From assembly GCF_001570865.1 (NCBI RefSeq), contig NZ_BCSM01000001.1:62001-126000 (forward strand): DNA of 64,000 bases, written 5' to 3'. The notes below the pieces were generated by a model, which was not told the DNA's origin, did no database searches, and saw only the letters and a program-made list of their open reading frames with translations. Positions 1 to 7,695 of this stretch are shown here, piece after piece. Source of the DNA: Rothia kristinae NBRC 15354 (GTDB lineage Bacteria; Actinomycetota; Actinomycetes; Actinomycetales; Micrococcaceae). The position numbers and the translations under genes are program-made. How positions within the stretch are numbered: the stretch's first letter is position 1; each line of letters starts with the position of its first letter.

Positions 1-229
1 GCAGCCACAGGGCATAGGCGTCGAAGTGCTCGGGCCCGGTGTAGACCTTCAGATTCCCGATCATATGGACCAGGACGAACAGCGCGAAGATCACCCCGGT
101 GACGGCCATGATCCATTTCGCCAGGACCGTGGAGGGCCAGCCCGCGCGCAGCCGGCGGGAGCGCTCGGCGGCGGGCGTCGGTCTCGTGGCGCGGTCGGGC
201 GGTGCGACGGTGCGGGTGCTGGGGCTCAT
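1..229 (-). CDS. sdhC: Succinate dehydrogenase cytochrome b subunit (N-terminal part)
   Basis: Only the first 76 codons lie in the window; the gene runs off the left edge. The readable product begins MSPSTRTVAPPD and, after a basic stretch, enters the first membrane segment (KWIMAVTGVIFALFVLVHMI) followed by GNLKVYTGPEHFDAYALWL. This matches the b558-type membrane anchor of succinate:quinone oxidoreductases found in actinobacteria, which binds haem and passes electrons from SdhAB to the quinone pool. The His in LVHMIGN is the likely haem ligand. ATG at 227-229. Family assignment is by recognised motif; the rest of the operon cannot be seen. Confidence 0.85.
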   Translation of the reverse strand, partial: MSPSTRTVAPPDRATRPTPAAERSRRLRAGWPSTVLAKWIMAVTGVIFALFVLVHMIGNLKVYTGPEHFDAYALWL

Positions 230-479
230 CGCGGGCTCCTGGGCGAGGGCGGTCAGGGTGGGCGGCAGCGCGGGTCTCCGCGATCGCGGAAGCCCGGTCT
301 CACCTGCTGTCGCAACCATTATCTGCATCATCGGCGCAATATTCGGGGATATCGGCGAAGATGACGGCGATGTGACGTCGCGGATATGCTCGGGAGAATT
401 AGCGAAGAATGTTCTGACGCAATTCCCGCGCGGTGCGGATATCCGCCGTCGCCGGGCTCAGCGGCCCGGAGTGCGGGGA
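230..479. promoter_or_regulatory. Intergenic region upstream of sdhC
   Basis: These 250 bases separate the end of gpsA from sdhC and are visibly richer in A and T than the surroundings, as expected of a promoter region for the minus-strand sdh operon. A perfect 12-bp palindrome GCGGATATCCGC sits at 435-446. Related GATAT words recur at 348-353 (GATATC) and around 383. A weak hairpin CCGGGC/GCCCGG at 452-469, just past the gpsA stop codon, could end gpsA transcription. No convincing -35/-10 pair and no gene were found here. Confidence 0.4.
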
Positions 480-1607
480 TCAGTCCCGGTGCGGGGTCTC
501 GGCCTTCAGGCGCCGGCCCAGCAGCATCGGCTGCAGCTGCTCCACCGCGACCCGCCCCTCCAGCACCGCCACGACCGCCTCGACGATCGGCATCTCCACC
601 CCGTGGCGCCGGGCCAGCTCCAGGACCACCCGGGCGGACTTCATGCCCTCCGCGGTCTGGGTCATGCGCGCGGCGACCTCCGCTTCGCTCAGCCCCGCCC
701 CGAGCAGGCGGCCCGCGGTGTGGTTGCGGGACAGCGGGGAGGAGCAGGTGGCTACCAGGTCCCCCATCCCGGCCAGTCCCGCCATGGTCTCCGGGCGCCC
801 GCCCAGGGCCAGGGCCAGGCGCGTGGTCTCGGCCAGGCCGCGGGTCATCACGGAGGCCTTCGAGTTGTCTCCGTAGTCCCGGCCCTCGCAGATCCCCACG
901 CACAGGGCGATGACGTTCTTGACCAGTCCGCCGATCTCCGCCCCCACCACATCCGCGGAGGTGTACGGGCGGAAGTACGGGGCGTTGCACGCGGCCGCGG
1001 CCCGCGCGGCTACGTCGGCGTGTCGGGCGGCCACCACGGAGGCGGTGGGCTGCTCCTGGATGATCTCCCGGGCGAGGTTCGGCCCGGAGAGCACGGCGAC
1101 CCGCTCGATCGCCCCGGGCAGCACCTGGTCGACCACCTCGGACATCCGCAGGCCGGTGCCCCGCTCCAGGCCCTTGGCCAGGGAGATCAGCACGGCCTCG
1201 GGGGCCACCGCCTCGCGCACGGCCTCCAGCTGCGCGCGCAGGGCCTGGGCGGGCAGCCCCAGCACGACGACGTCGGCCCCGTCCAGCACGGCCGCGGCGT
1301 CGGAGGAGAACTCCAGCGCCTCGGGCAGGCGGGTGTGCGGGAAGTAGCGGTCGTTGGTGCGCAGGCGCTGGGCCTGTTCCATGGCCTGGGCGTCCCGGCC
1401 CCACACGGCCACCGGCCAGGGGCTTCGGGTCTGGGCTCCGGCGTCGGCGGTGATCTTGGCGAAGGCCGTGCCCCAGCTGCCCGCCCCCAGCACCGCCACC
1501 TTCCCCGGGAGCCCGCCCTGCGGGGCCGGGTCCGGGGCGAGGTCGGGGTGCGGTGCTGCGTCGACGTGGCGTGCGGCGTCGGGGTGCGGTGCGGGCTGTG
1601 CGGTCAT
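480..1607 (-). CDS. gpsA: Glycerol-3-phosphate dehydrogenase [NAD(P)+]
   Basis: Reduces dihydroxyacetone phosphate to sn-glycerol 3-phosphate, the backbone for phospholipid synthesis, in the cytoplasm. The 375-residue product has the dinucleotide-binding motif VAVLGAGSWGTAFAKI after a roughly 35-residue Pro/Ala/Asp-rich N-terminal extension. It also has the family segments SLAKGLERGTGLRMSE, GPNLAREI and GGLVKNVIALCVGI (catalytic lysine). ATG at 1605-1607 is preceded by GGAGGA, so this start was preferred over upstream in-frame codons. It is the last gene of a murA-plsC-gpsA run, 74 bases after plsC. plsC uses the product of this reaction after first acylation, so the two genes feed one pathway. 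Confidence 0.93.
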   Translation of the reverse strand: MTAQPAPHPDAARHVDAAPHPDLAPDPAPQGGLPGKVAVLGAGSWGTAFAKITADAGAQTRSPWPVAVWGRDAQAMEQAQRLRTNDRYFPHTRLPEALEFSSDAAAVLDGADVVVLGLPAQALRAQLEAVREAVAPEAVLISLAKGLERGTGLRMSEVVDQVLPGAIERVAVLSGPNLAREIIQEQPTASVVAARHADVAARAAAACNAPYFRPYTSADVVGAEIGGLVKNVIALCVGICEGRDYGDNSKASVMTRGLAETTRLALALGGRPETMAGLAGMGDLVATCSSPLSRNHTAGRLLGAGLSEAEVAARMTQTAEGMKSARVVLELARRHGVEMPIVEAVVAVLEGRVAVEQLQPMLLGRRLKAETPHRD

Positions 1608-1681
1608 CGTCGTCCTCCTCCATCCCGGACCGTGGGCCCGAGGATCAGCCGGGGCCCGGTCTGGCACCGGACTCCCGGGAT

Positions 1682-2488
1682 TCAGCGCTCGGGGTGGCTC
1701 ACGCGCCGGCCCTGTCGGGGATCCCAGCGCCCGGGCGGGGCGCTCTCCCCGCGCAGCTGCTCCAGCAGCTGCGTGATCGCGGACATCATCCGCTCGGTGG
1801 TCTCGGTCAGCACCGCGCGGTCCACGTGCTGGGTGCGATCCTCGCCCACCAGATCGGACAGCTCCAGCGGCGCCCCGATGAGGGTGCGCACGCTCTTGCG
1901 CGGCAACAGGCGGGGCCGACTCGCGTGCGGGGGCAGCAGCTCCTGGTCGCCCCAGTGGGCCACCGGGATCACCGGCGCCCCGGTGGCCAGGGCGAGCCGG
2001 GCCGCCCCGGTGCGCCCGGCCATGGGCCACAGGTCCGGGTCCCGGGTGAGGGTGCCCTCCGGGTAGATGATCACCGCTCCCCCGGCGTCCACCACGGCGC
2101 GGGCCGCCTTCAGGGACCTGCTGGCGTCCATGGACCCGCGGAAGACGGGGATCTGGGCGGTGGCCCGTAGCAGCGCGCCCAGCACCGGGACCCGGAACAG
2201 GGACTCCTTAGCCAGGAAGCGCGGGATCGTGCCGGAGCGGTAGACGGGGTAGGCCACGGTCAGCGGATCCACCTCGGTCACGTGGTTGGCCACGACGATG
2301 TAGCCGCCGTCGCGGCGCAGGTGCTCTTCACCCGACCAGGATTTGCGCAGCGCCAGGGAGTACACCGCGCGCACCACCGTGGCCGCCACGTGGAACAGGG
2401 CATCCCCGGCCCTAGTGGGGCCGTTGCCGGTGGCGCGGGCCGCCGCCGCGGTGCCGTGACCGCTCGGGCCGGGCTGCTGGGAGGCCAT
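1682..2488 (-). CDS. plsC: 1-acyl-sn-glycerol-3-phosphate acyltransferase
   Basis: Transfers the second acyl chain to make phosphatidic acid at the inner face of the membrane. The 268-residue protein has the catalytic HX4D motif in ANHVTEVDPL (His69, Asp74), the glycerol-phosphate binding region with VFRG, and the YPEGTLTRD block, all typical of the PlsC/LPLAT family. ATG at 2486-2488 follows the murA stop codon by only 5 bases, so the two are probably co-translated. A 25-residue Ser/Gly/Ala-rich N-terminus precedes the domain. The gene lies between murA and gpsA in one operon. Confidence 0.9.
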   Translation of the reverse strand: MASQQPGPSGHGTAAAARATGNGPTRAGDALFHVAATVVRAVYSLALRKSWSGEEHLRRDGGYIVVANHVTEVDPLTVAYPVYRSGTIPRFLAKESLFRVPVLGALLRATAQIPVFRGSMDASRSLKAARAVVDAGGAVIIYPEGTLTRDPDLWPMAGRTGAARLALATGAPVIPVAHWGDQELLPPHASRPRLLPRKSVRTLIGAPLELSDLVGEDRTQHVDRAVLTETTERMMSAITQLLEQLRGESAPPGRWDPRQGRRVSHPER

Positions 2489-2493
2489 CCGGA

Positions 2494-3825
2494 TCAGCGT
2501 CCCGCGGCGTCGTCGACGTCGAAGCGCGCGCCCAGGGCCTGCAGCTTGTCCACGAAGCGCTCGTAGCCGCGGTTGATCAGCTCCACCCCGGTGACCTTCG
2601 AGTCGCCCTCGGCCGCCAGGGCCGCGATGAGGTGGCTGAAGCCGCCGCGCAGGTCCGGGATGTTGATGTCCGCCCCGTGCAGCGGGGTCGGTCCGGAGAT
2701 GACGGCCGAGTGCAGGAAGTTGCGCTGCCCGAAGCGGCAGGGCACCGAGCCCAGGCACTCGCGGTGCAGCTGGATGGAGGCGCCCATCCGGTTCAGGGCG
2801 GTGGTGAAGCCGAAGCGGTTCTCGTACACGGTCTCGTGCACGATGGACACGCCGTCGGCCTGGGTCAGGGCCACCACGAGCGGCTGCTGCCAGTCCGTCA
2901 TGAACCCGGGGTGCACGTTGGTCTCCACGATCAGCGGGTTCAGCTTGCCCCCGGGGTGGAAGAACCGGATGCCCTCGTCGGTGATGTCCAGGCCGCCGCC
3001 GAGCTTCCGGAAGGTGTTCAGGTAGGCCATCATGTCCCCCTGGCGGGCCCCGCGCACGAAGATGTCCCCGCCGGTGGCCAGGGCCGCGGAGCCCCAGGAG
3101 GCCGCCTCGATGCGGTCCGGCAGCGCCTTGTGGTTGTACCCGGACAGCTCGGGCACGCCCTCGATGTGGATGACCCGGTCCGTCTGCACGGTGATGATCG
3201 CGCCCATCTTCTGCAGGATCGCGATCAGGTCCATGATCTCCGGCTCGGTCGCGGCGTTGCGCAGCTCGGTGTTGCCCTCCGCGCGGGTCGCGGTCAGCAG
3301 CACCTGCTCGGTCGCCCCCACGGAGGGGTAGGGCAGCTCGATCTTGGCGCCCTTCAGACCCTTGGGGGCGATCATGCGGATGCCGGAGGGCAGCTTGTCC
3401 ACCTCGGCGCCGAAGTTGCGCAGCACCTGCAGGTGGTAGTCGATGGGCCGGTCCCCGATCTTGCATCCGCCCAGATCCGGGATGAAGGCCTCGCCGATGG
3501 CGTGCAGCAGCGGGCCGCACAGCAGGATCGGGATGCGGGAGTCCCCGGCGTGGGCGTCGATGTCCGCGTGCTGGGCCACGGAGACGTTGGTCGGGTCCAG
3601 GGTCAGGTCCCCGTTGTCCGGGTCCTTGGTGACGGTGACCCCGTGCAGGGACAGCAGGTCGGTGACGACCGTGACGTCCTTGATCTCCGGGACGCTGCGC
3701 AGGAGCGAGGGGCTGGCGCCCAGCAGCGCCGCGACCATGGCCTTGGGGACGAGGTTCTTGGCCCCGCGCACGGCCACCTCACCGCGGAGGGGCTCACCGC
3801 CCTTGATGTTCAAAGCGCCGATCAT
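2494..3825 (-). CDS. murA: UDP-N-acetylglucosamine 1-carboxyvinyltransferase
   Basis: First committed step of peptidoglycan synthesis: adds enolpyruvate from phosphoenolpyruvate to UDP-GlcNAc. The 443-residue protein carries the active-site loop DLGGCKIGDRPIDYH with the catalytic cysteine at residue 121. This Cys is the target of fosfomycin; in mycobacteria an Asp replaces it. Also visible are GGEPLRGEVAVRGAKN at the N-terminus and DLRGGFSHLIAALAAEG near the C-terminus. Length is slightly above the usual 420. A good promoter lies about 90 bases upstream, so murA-plsC-gpsA can be transcribed apart from leuCD. Confidence 0.94.
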   Translation of the reverse strand: MIGALNIKGGEPLRGEVAVRGAKNLVPKAMVAALLGASPSLLRSVPEIKDVTVVTDLLSLHGVTVTKDPDNGDLTLDPTNVSVAQHADIDAHAGDSRIPILLCGPLLHAIGEAFIPDLGGCKIGDRPIDYHLQVLRNFGAEVDKLPSGIRMIAPKGLKGAKIELPYPSVGATEQVLLTATRAEGNTELRNAATEPEIMDLIAILQKMGAIITVQTDRVIHIEGVPELSGYNHKALPDRIEAASWGSAALATGGDIFVRGARQGDMMAYLNTFRKLGGGLDITDEGIRFFHPGGKLNPLIVETNVHPGFMTDWQQPLVVALTQADGVSIVHETVYENRFGFTTALNRMGASIQLHRECLGSVPCRFGQRNFLHSAVISGPTPLHGADINIPDLRGGFSHLIAALAAEGDSKVTGVELINRGYERFVDKLQALGARFDVDDAAGR

Positions 3826-3915
3826 AGCTGTCCAATCGTGAGGGGAACGCCGCGCGGTCTGGCCGCGGCCCGAGCAGCCCTCACCAGCGCCGATGGTCGC
3901 GGAAAGGACGTCCCC

Positions 3916-3944
3916 AGATTATTTCAGTTTCACGTCCAGGCCAA
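3916..3944 (-). promoter_or_regulatory. Promoter of murA-plsC-gpsA
   Basis: Read on the minus strand, TTGGCC (3944-3939) and TAATCT (3921-3916) are separated by exactly 17 bases, a good match to a housekeeping sigma factor promoter. Transcription would start near 3909, leaving a leader of about 84 bases before the murA ATG. The leader contains GTGAGGG and CCCTCAC as distant inverted arms (about 3838-3893) that could fold; no known riboswitch was recognised. Confidence 0.6.
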
Positions 3945-3946
3945 TT

Positions 3947-3966
3947 CCCCGGACCGGCGACCGGGG
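3947..3966 (-). terminator. Possible terminator after leuD
   Basis: CCCCGG (3947-3952) and CCGGGG (3961-3966) form a short hairpin with an 8-base loop about 45 bases past the leuD stop codon. There is no T-run. A second GC hairpin lies closer to the gene (about 3980-4003). Weak evidence: such T-less hairpins are common ends in GC-rich actinobacteria. Confidence 0.35.
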
Positions 3967-4010
3967 TGGATTCGCCCCGCGCGCACCGGCTGCGGGGCCG
4001 GCGCGACCCC

Positions 4011-4610
4011 TCAGGTGCGCACCGGCAGGGTGCGGGGCTTGAAGCTGGCCCGCCGGGCTTCGAAGTCCTCGATCTCCTGCTCGTGGGAGAGGGTCAGGGA
4101 GACGTCGTCCAGCCCCTCCATCAGCCGCCAGCGCGTGTACTCGTCGATCCGGAAGGGCACCTGCAGCCCGCCGCAGACCACGGTGCGCTCGGTGAGGTCC
4201 ACCGTGATCTGCCGGCCCGGCTCCTCCTCGATGGCCTTCCACAGCAGCTCGACGTCGGGCTGCTCGACCTGGGCGGCCACCAGTCCCTGCTTGCCGGCGT
4301 TGCCGCGGAAGATGTCGGCGAACCGGGCGGAGATGACCACGCGGAAGCCGTAGTCCTTCAGCGCCCAGACGGCGTGCTCCCGGGAGGAGCCGGTGCCGAA
4401 GTCCGGTCCGGCCACCAGCACGGAGGCGGCCCGGAAGGCCGGCTGGTTGAGCACGAAGTCGGGGTCCTTGCGCCAGCCGGCGAACAGGGCGTCGTCGAAT
4501 CCGGTCTTGGTGATCCGCTTCAGGTAGACGGCGGGGATGATCTGATCGGTGTCCACGTTGCCCGCGCGCAGCGGGGCGGCGATGCCGGTGTGGCGGGTGA
4601 TGGGTTCCAT
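4011..4610 (-). CDS. leuD: 3-isopropylmalate dehydratase small subunit
   Basis: Partner of LeuC in the isomerisation of 2- to 3-isopropylmalate in leucine synthesis. The 199-residue product shows the small-subunit signature [22 protein letters not shown], then [43 protein letters not shown] in the swivelling domain. Length is normal. ATG at 4608-4610; leuC ends 62 bases upstream on the same strand, so the two form an operon probably controlled by the divergent NdgR-type gene beyond leuC. Confidence 0.95.
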   Translation of the reverse strand: MEPITRHTGIAAPLRAGNVDTDQIIPAVYLKRITKTGFDDALFAGWRKDPDFVLNQPAFRAASVLVAGPDFGTGSSREHAVWALKDYGFRVVISARFADIFRGNAGKQGLVAAQVEQPDVELLWKAIEEEPGRQITVDLTERTVVCGGLQVPFRIDEYTRWRLMEGLDDVSLTLSHEQEIEDFEARRASFKPRTLPVRT

Positions 4611-4672
4611 GACGGGGCCTTCTTCGACGAAAGGGGCGGGAATCGAGGATCCGCTCGGGAGCGCGGCGGGGC

Positions 4673-6112
4673 TCAGGCGGGCACCGGCTGTGCGGCGGGC
4701 AGGTCGGCCGGGGAGCTCAGGGTCCCGCGCACCGCGGTCGCCGCGGCGACCAGCGGGGAGACCAGGTGGGTGCGTCCGCCCTTGCCCTGGCGTCCCTCGA
4801 AGTTGCGGTTGGAGGTCGAGGCGCAGCGCTCCCCCGGGGCCAGCTGGTCCGGGTTCATGCCCAGGCACATCGAGCAGCCGGCGAAGCGCCATTCCGCGCC
4901 GAACTCGGTGAAGATCCGATCCAGGCCCTCCTCCTCGGCCTGCAGGCGCACCCGGGCGGAGCCGGGCACGACCATCATCCGCACCCCCTCGGCCTTGGTG
5001 CGCCCGCGCAGGATCTCGGCGGCCGCGCGCAGGTCCTCGATCCGGGAGTTGGTGCACGAGCCGAGGAACACGGTGTCCACCGGGATCTCCTTCATGGGGG
5101 TCCCGGGCCGCAGGTCCATGTACTGCAGGGCCTTGGCCGCGGAGGCCTGGGCGCTCTCCTCCGCGAAGCTGCCCGGATCCGGCACGGCCTCGGACAGCGG
5201 CACCCCCTGGCCGGGGTTGGTGCCCCAGGTGACGAAGGGCTCCAGGGCGTCGCCGTCGATGACGACCTCGGCGTCGAAGCCCGCGCCCTCGTCCGTGCGC
5301 AGGGAGCGCCAGTACTGCACCGCCCGCTCCCATTCCTGCCCCTGCGGGGCGTGCGGGCGGTCCTTGAGGTAGGCGAAGGTGGTCTCATCCGGGGCGACCA
5401 TCCCGGCCCGGGCTCCGGCCTCGATCGACATGTTGCAGATGGTCATCCTGCCCTCCATGGACAGCTCCTCGATCGCGGATCCCCGGTACTCCAGGACGTA
5501 TCCCTGCCCGCCGCCGGTGCCGATCTTCGCGATGACCGCCAGGATGATGTCCTTGGCGGTGACCCCGGGCTTCAGGTGCCCGTCCACGGTGATCGCCATG
5601 GTCTTGAACGGGGCCAGGGACAGCGTCTGGGTGGCCATCACGTGCTCGACCTCGCTGGTGCCGATGCCGAAGGCCAGGGCCCCGAAGGCCCCGTGGGTGG
5701 AGGTGTGCGAGTCCCCGCACACCACGGTCATGCCGGGCTGGGTCAGCCCCAGCTGGGGGCCGACGACGTGCACGATGCCCTGCTCGGCATCGCCCAGGGA
5801 GTGGATGCGCACCCCGAACTCGGCGGCGTTGGCCCGCAGCGTCTCGATCTGCTGGCGGGAGGTCTGGTCCGCGATGCGCCGGAAGATGTCCTGGGTGGGG
5901 GTGTTGTGGTCCTCGGTGGCGATGGTCAGGTCCGGGCGGCGCAGGCGCCGCCCGGCCAGGCGCAGCCCCTCGAAGGCCTGCGGGGAGGTGACCTCGTGGA
6001 GCAGGTGCAGGTCGATGTAGATGAGGTCCGGCGCGCCGTCCTGCCCGGTGACGACGCGGTGGTCCTCCCAGACCTTCTCGGCCAGGGTGCGGGGGCGGGA
6101 TGCCTCGGCCAT
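4673..6112 (-). CDS. leuC: 3-isopropylmalate dehydratase large subunit
   Basis: Aconitase-family enzyme carrying a [4Fe-4S] cluster for 3-isopropylmalate formation. The 479-residue protein contains the cluster-ligand motifs [13 protein letters not shown] and [12 protein letters not shown], plus [29 protein letters not shown] near residue 140. Length matches the family. ATG at 6110-6112. The 134-base gap to the divergent ndgR gene must hold both promoters and contains palindromes described separately. Confidence 0.96.
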   Translation of the reverse strand: MAEASRPRTLAEKVWEDHRVVTGQDGAPDLIYIDLHLLHEVTSPQAFEGLRLAGRRLRRPDLTIATEDHNTPTQDIFRRIADQTSRQQIETLRANAAEFGVRIHSLGDAEQGIVHVVGPQLGLTQPGMTVVCGDSHTSTHGAFGALAFGIGTSEVEHVMATQTLSLAPFKTMAITVDGHLKPGVTAKDIILAVIAKIGTGGGQGYVLEYRGSAIEELSMEGRMTICNMSIEAGARAGMVAPDETTFAYLKDRPHAPQGQEWERAVQYWRSLRTDEGAGFDAEVVIDGDALEPFVTWGTNPGQGVPLSEAVPDPGSFAEESAQASAAKALQYMDLRPGTPMKEIPVDTVFLGSCTNSRIEDLRAAAEILRGRTKAEGVRMMVVPGSARVRLQAEEEGLDRIFTEFGAEWRFAGCSMCLGMNPDQLAPGERCASTSNRNFEGRQGKGGRTHLVSPLVAAATAVRGTLSSPADLPAAQPVPA

Positions 6113-6196
6113 GTCCTTGCTCCTTCTCGATGCCGCGCCGCGAGGGGCGGCGCGAAGTGTGCTCGGTGACTCATTGTGCCGAGGGATCGGGTAGGC

Positions 6197-6227
6197 TTCC
6201 AGGAAATGGACCAGCCTTCCACCATTT
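6197..6227. promoter_or_regulatory. Palindromes in the leuC/ndgR intergenic region
   Basis: AAATGG at 6204-6209 and CCATTT at 6222-6227 form an inverted repeat with a 12-base spacer, itself containing TGGA/TCCA. Directly before it TTCC-A-GGAA (6197-6205) is a second perfect small palindrome. They lie 20-50 bases upstream of the ndgR ATG and between two divergent genes. NdgR/LtbR-type IclR proteins are known to bind the leuCD upstream region in other actinobacteria, so these are candidate operators. No strong -35/-10 pair was identified. Confidence 0.4.
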
Positions 6228-6246
6228 GAGATCGGAGACGTCGACC

Positions 6247-7074
6247 ATGAGCACCAGCACCACGCCGAGCGACCCCGAGGGGCCCACCGGGATCCACCCG
6301 GAGGAATCCGGGGAGCGCATCCTCGGAGGCCTGGGCACCGCGGATCCCATGAGCGTGGCCGTGCGGCCCAGCGGCGTCGGGGTTCTGGACAAGGCCACCC
6401 ACATCCTGGACTGCCTGGAGGCCGGCCCGGCCTCCCTGGCGCAGCTGGTGGAGGCCACCGGGCTGGCCCGGCCCACCGCGCACCGCCTGGCCGTGGCCCT
6501 GACCCATCACCGCCTGGTGGCCCGGGACGTGCAGGGCCGCTTCGTGCTGGGCCCGCGCCTGGGAGAGCTGGCCGCCGCCTCCGGGGAGGATCGGCTCTTC
6601 GCCGCGGCCGGGCCGGTGCTGAACCAGCTGCGCAACGCCACGGGGGAATCCGCGCAGGTCTACCGCCGTCAGGGCGAATGGCGGATCTGCGTGGCCAGCG
6701 CAGAGCGCCCCATCGGGCTGCGGGACACGATCCCGGTGGGCACGCAGCTGTCCATGAAGGCCGGATCGGCCGCGCAGGTGCTCATCGCCTGGGAGGATCA
6801 TCACCGGCTGCTGGAGGGGCTGCGCCAGGCGCGCTTCTCGGCCACGGTGCTGGCGGCGGTGCGCCGTCGGGGCTGGGCGCAGTCGGTGGGCGAGCGGGAG
6901 CGGGGCATCGCCTCGGTCTCGGCCCCGGTGCGCAACCCGGCCGGCAAGGTGATCGCCGCGGTGTCGATCTCCGGTCCCATCGAGCGGCTGTCCCGTCAGC
7001 CGGGGCGCCTGCACGCCGACGTCGTCTGCCAGGCCGCCCGCCAGCTCAGCGACGCCCTGCGCGCCCAAGCCTGA
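6247..7074 (+). CDS. ndgR: IclR-family regulator of amino-acid genes (NdgR/LtbR type)
   Basis: The 275-residue product is an IclR-family protein: a winged helix-turn-helix ([45 protein letters not shown], about residues 43-85), then the effector domain with [20 protein letters not shown] and [18 protein letters not shown]. This closely follows Streptomyces NdgR and Corynebacterium LtbR, which sit divergent from leuCD and control leucine and other amino-acid genes. ATG at 6247 has GGAGA nine bases upstream. A second ATG at 6349 would give the usual short N-terminus but has no ribosome site, so a 34-residue Gly/Pro-rich extension is likely real. A strong terminator follows at 7209. Confidence 0.88.
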   Translation: MSTSTTPSDPEGPTGIHPEESGERILGGLGTADPMSVAVRPSGVGVLDKATHILDCLEAGPASLAQLVEATGLARPTAHRLAVALTHHRLVARDVQGRFVLGPRLGELAAASGEDRLFAAAGPVLNQLRNATGESAQVYRRQGEWRICVASAERPIGLRDTIPVGTQLSMKAGSAAQVLIAWEDHHRLLEGLRQARFSATVLAAVRRRGWAQSVGERERGIASVSAPVRNPAGKVIAAVSISGPIERLSRQPGRLHADVVCQAARQLSDALRAQA

Positions 7075-7208
7075 GCGGGGCGGGTGGGCGGCGGGCAGGC
7101 CCGGGCCGTCCGTTCGCAACCGGCGGCCCGGGCGCCCGCCCCCGAGACCGGCGATCCATGCCCGCGGCATCACCGAGGAAGGGCGGAAGAATCGGGGCGG
7201 AGACGAGA

Positions 7209-7242
7209 GAAGCCCGGCAGAACATCTGTTCTGCCGGGCTTC
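7209..7242. terminator. Bidirectional terminator between ndgR and tRNA-Glu
   Basis: Perfect 16-bp inverted repeat: GAAGCCCGGCAGAACA (7209-7224) and its complement (7227-7242) around a 2-base centre, followed on the plus strand by TCTCATCTTA. It lies between the convergent ndgR gene and the tRNA genes and could stop both transcripts. Confidence 0.75.
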
Positions 7243-7255
7243 TCATCTTAGGCCG

Positions 7256-7328
7256 TGACCCCAACCGGATTCGAACCGGTGTTGCCGCCGTGAGAGGGCG
7301 GAGTACTAGGCCGCTATACGATGGGGCC
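7256..7328 (-). tRNA. tRNA-Glu (CTC)
   Basis: 73-nt cloverleaf on the minus strand: acceptor GGCCCCA pairing with TGGGGTC, discriminator A, anticodon loop CTCTCAC with anticodon CTC, T-arm GGTTCGAATCC. No CCA is encoded. It forms a unit with tRNA-Gln 130 bases upstream and with gltX, whose product charges tRNA-Glu. Confidence 0.95.
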
Positions 7329-7458
7329 GGAAGCATTTCCCCGGGGAATCCCCCGGCGTCCTGCGCCTCGAAAAACTCTACCGAATCCGTGAGATCCTGC
7401 AAAATCCATTCTCGGTGAAGCTTCTCACATCCGAGCTTTCAGATGCCTGAGCGCTTCG

Positions 7459-7530
7459 CTGGGATACCAGGACTCGAACCTAGAATGACGGTACCAGAAA
7501 CCGTTGTGTTGCCAATTACACCATATCCCA
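7459..7530 (-). tRNA. tRNA-Gln (CTG)
   Basis: 72-nt cloverleaf on the minus strand: acceptor TGGGATA with TATCCCA, discriminator G, anticodon stem ACGGT/ACCGT with loop TTCTGGT and anticodon CTG. It starts with T as tRNA-Gln usually does. A good promoter lies 55 bases upstream and serves this and the following tRNA-Glu. In most actinobacteria this tRNA is first charged with glutamate by GltX and then amidated by GatCAB. Confidence 0.94.
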
Positions 7531-7584
7531 TCGCTGCCGGATGGCCGACCTTTCGGCCCGCTTCCATCGCTGCAACGGACATTC

Positions 7585-7613
7585 ACTCTACCGACACCCC
7601 GCGGGGCGCGCAA
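7585..7613 (-). promoter_or_regulatory. Promoter of tRNA-Gln/tRNA-Glu
   Basis: On the minus strand TTGCGC (7613-7608) and TAGAGT (7590-7585) are separated by 17 bases. The same -10 word is used by the tRNA-Lys promoter at 21557. Transcription would begin near 7578, giving a 5' leader of about 48 bases before the mature tRNA-Gln. Confidence 0.65.
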
Positions 7614-7645
7614 CTCGAGGCCGCGTGTCCTCCCCCACAGAGCAG

Positions 7646-7686
7646 CGCCGCCGCGCCCTCCCCGCTGCGGGACGGGCGCGGCGGCG
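7646..7686 (-). terminator. Terminator after gltX
   Basis: Perfect 13-bp inverted repeat CGCCGCCGCGCCC (7646-7658) / complement (7674-7686) with a 15-base loop, ten bases past the gltX stop codon on the minus strand. No T-run follows. Confidence 0.6.
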
Positions 7687-7695
7687 TCGGCCGGG

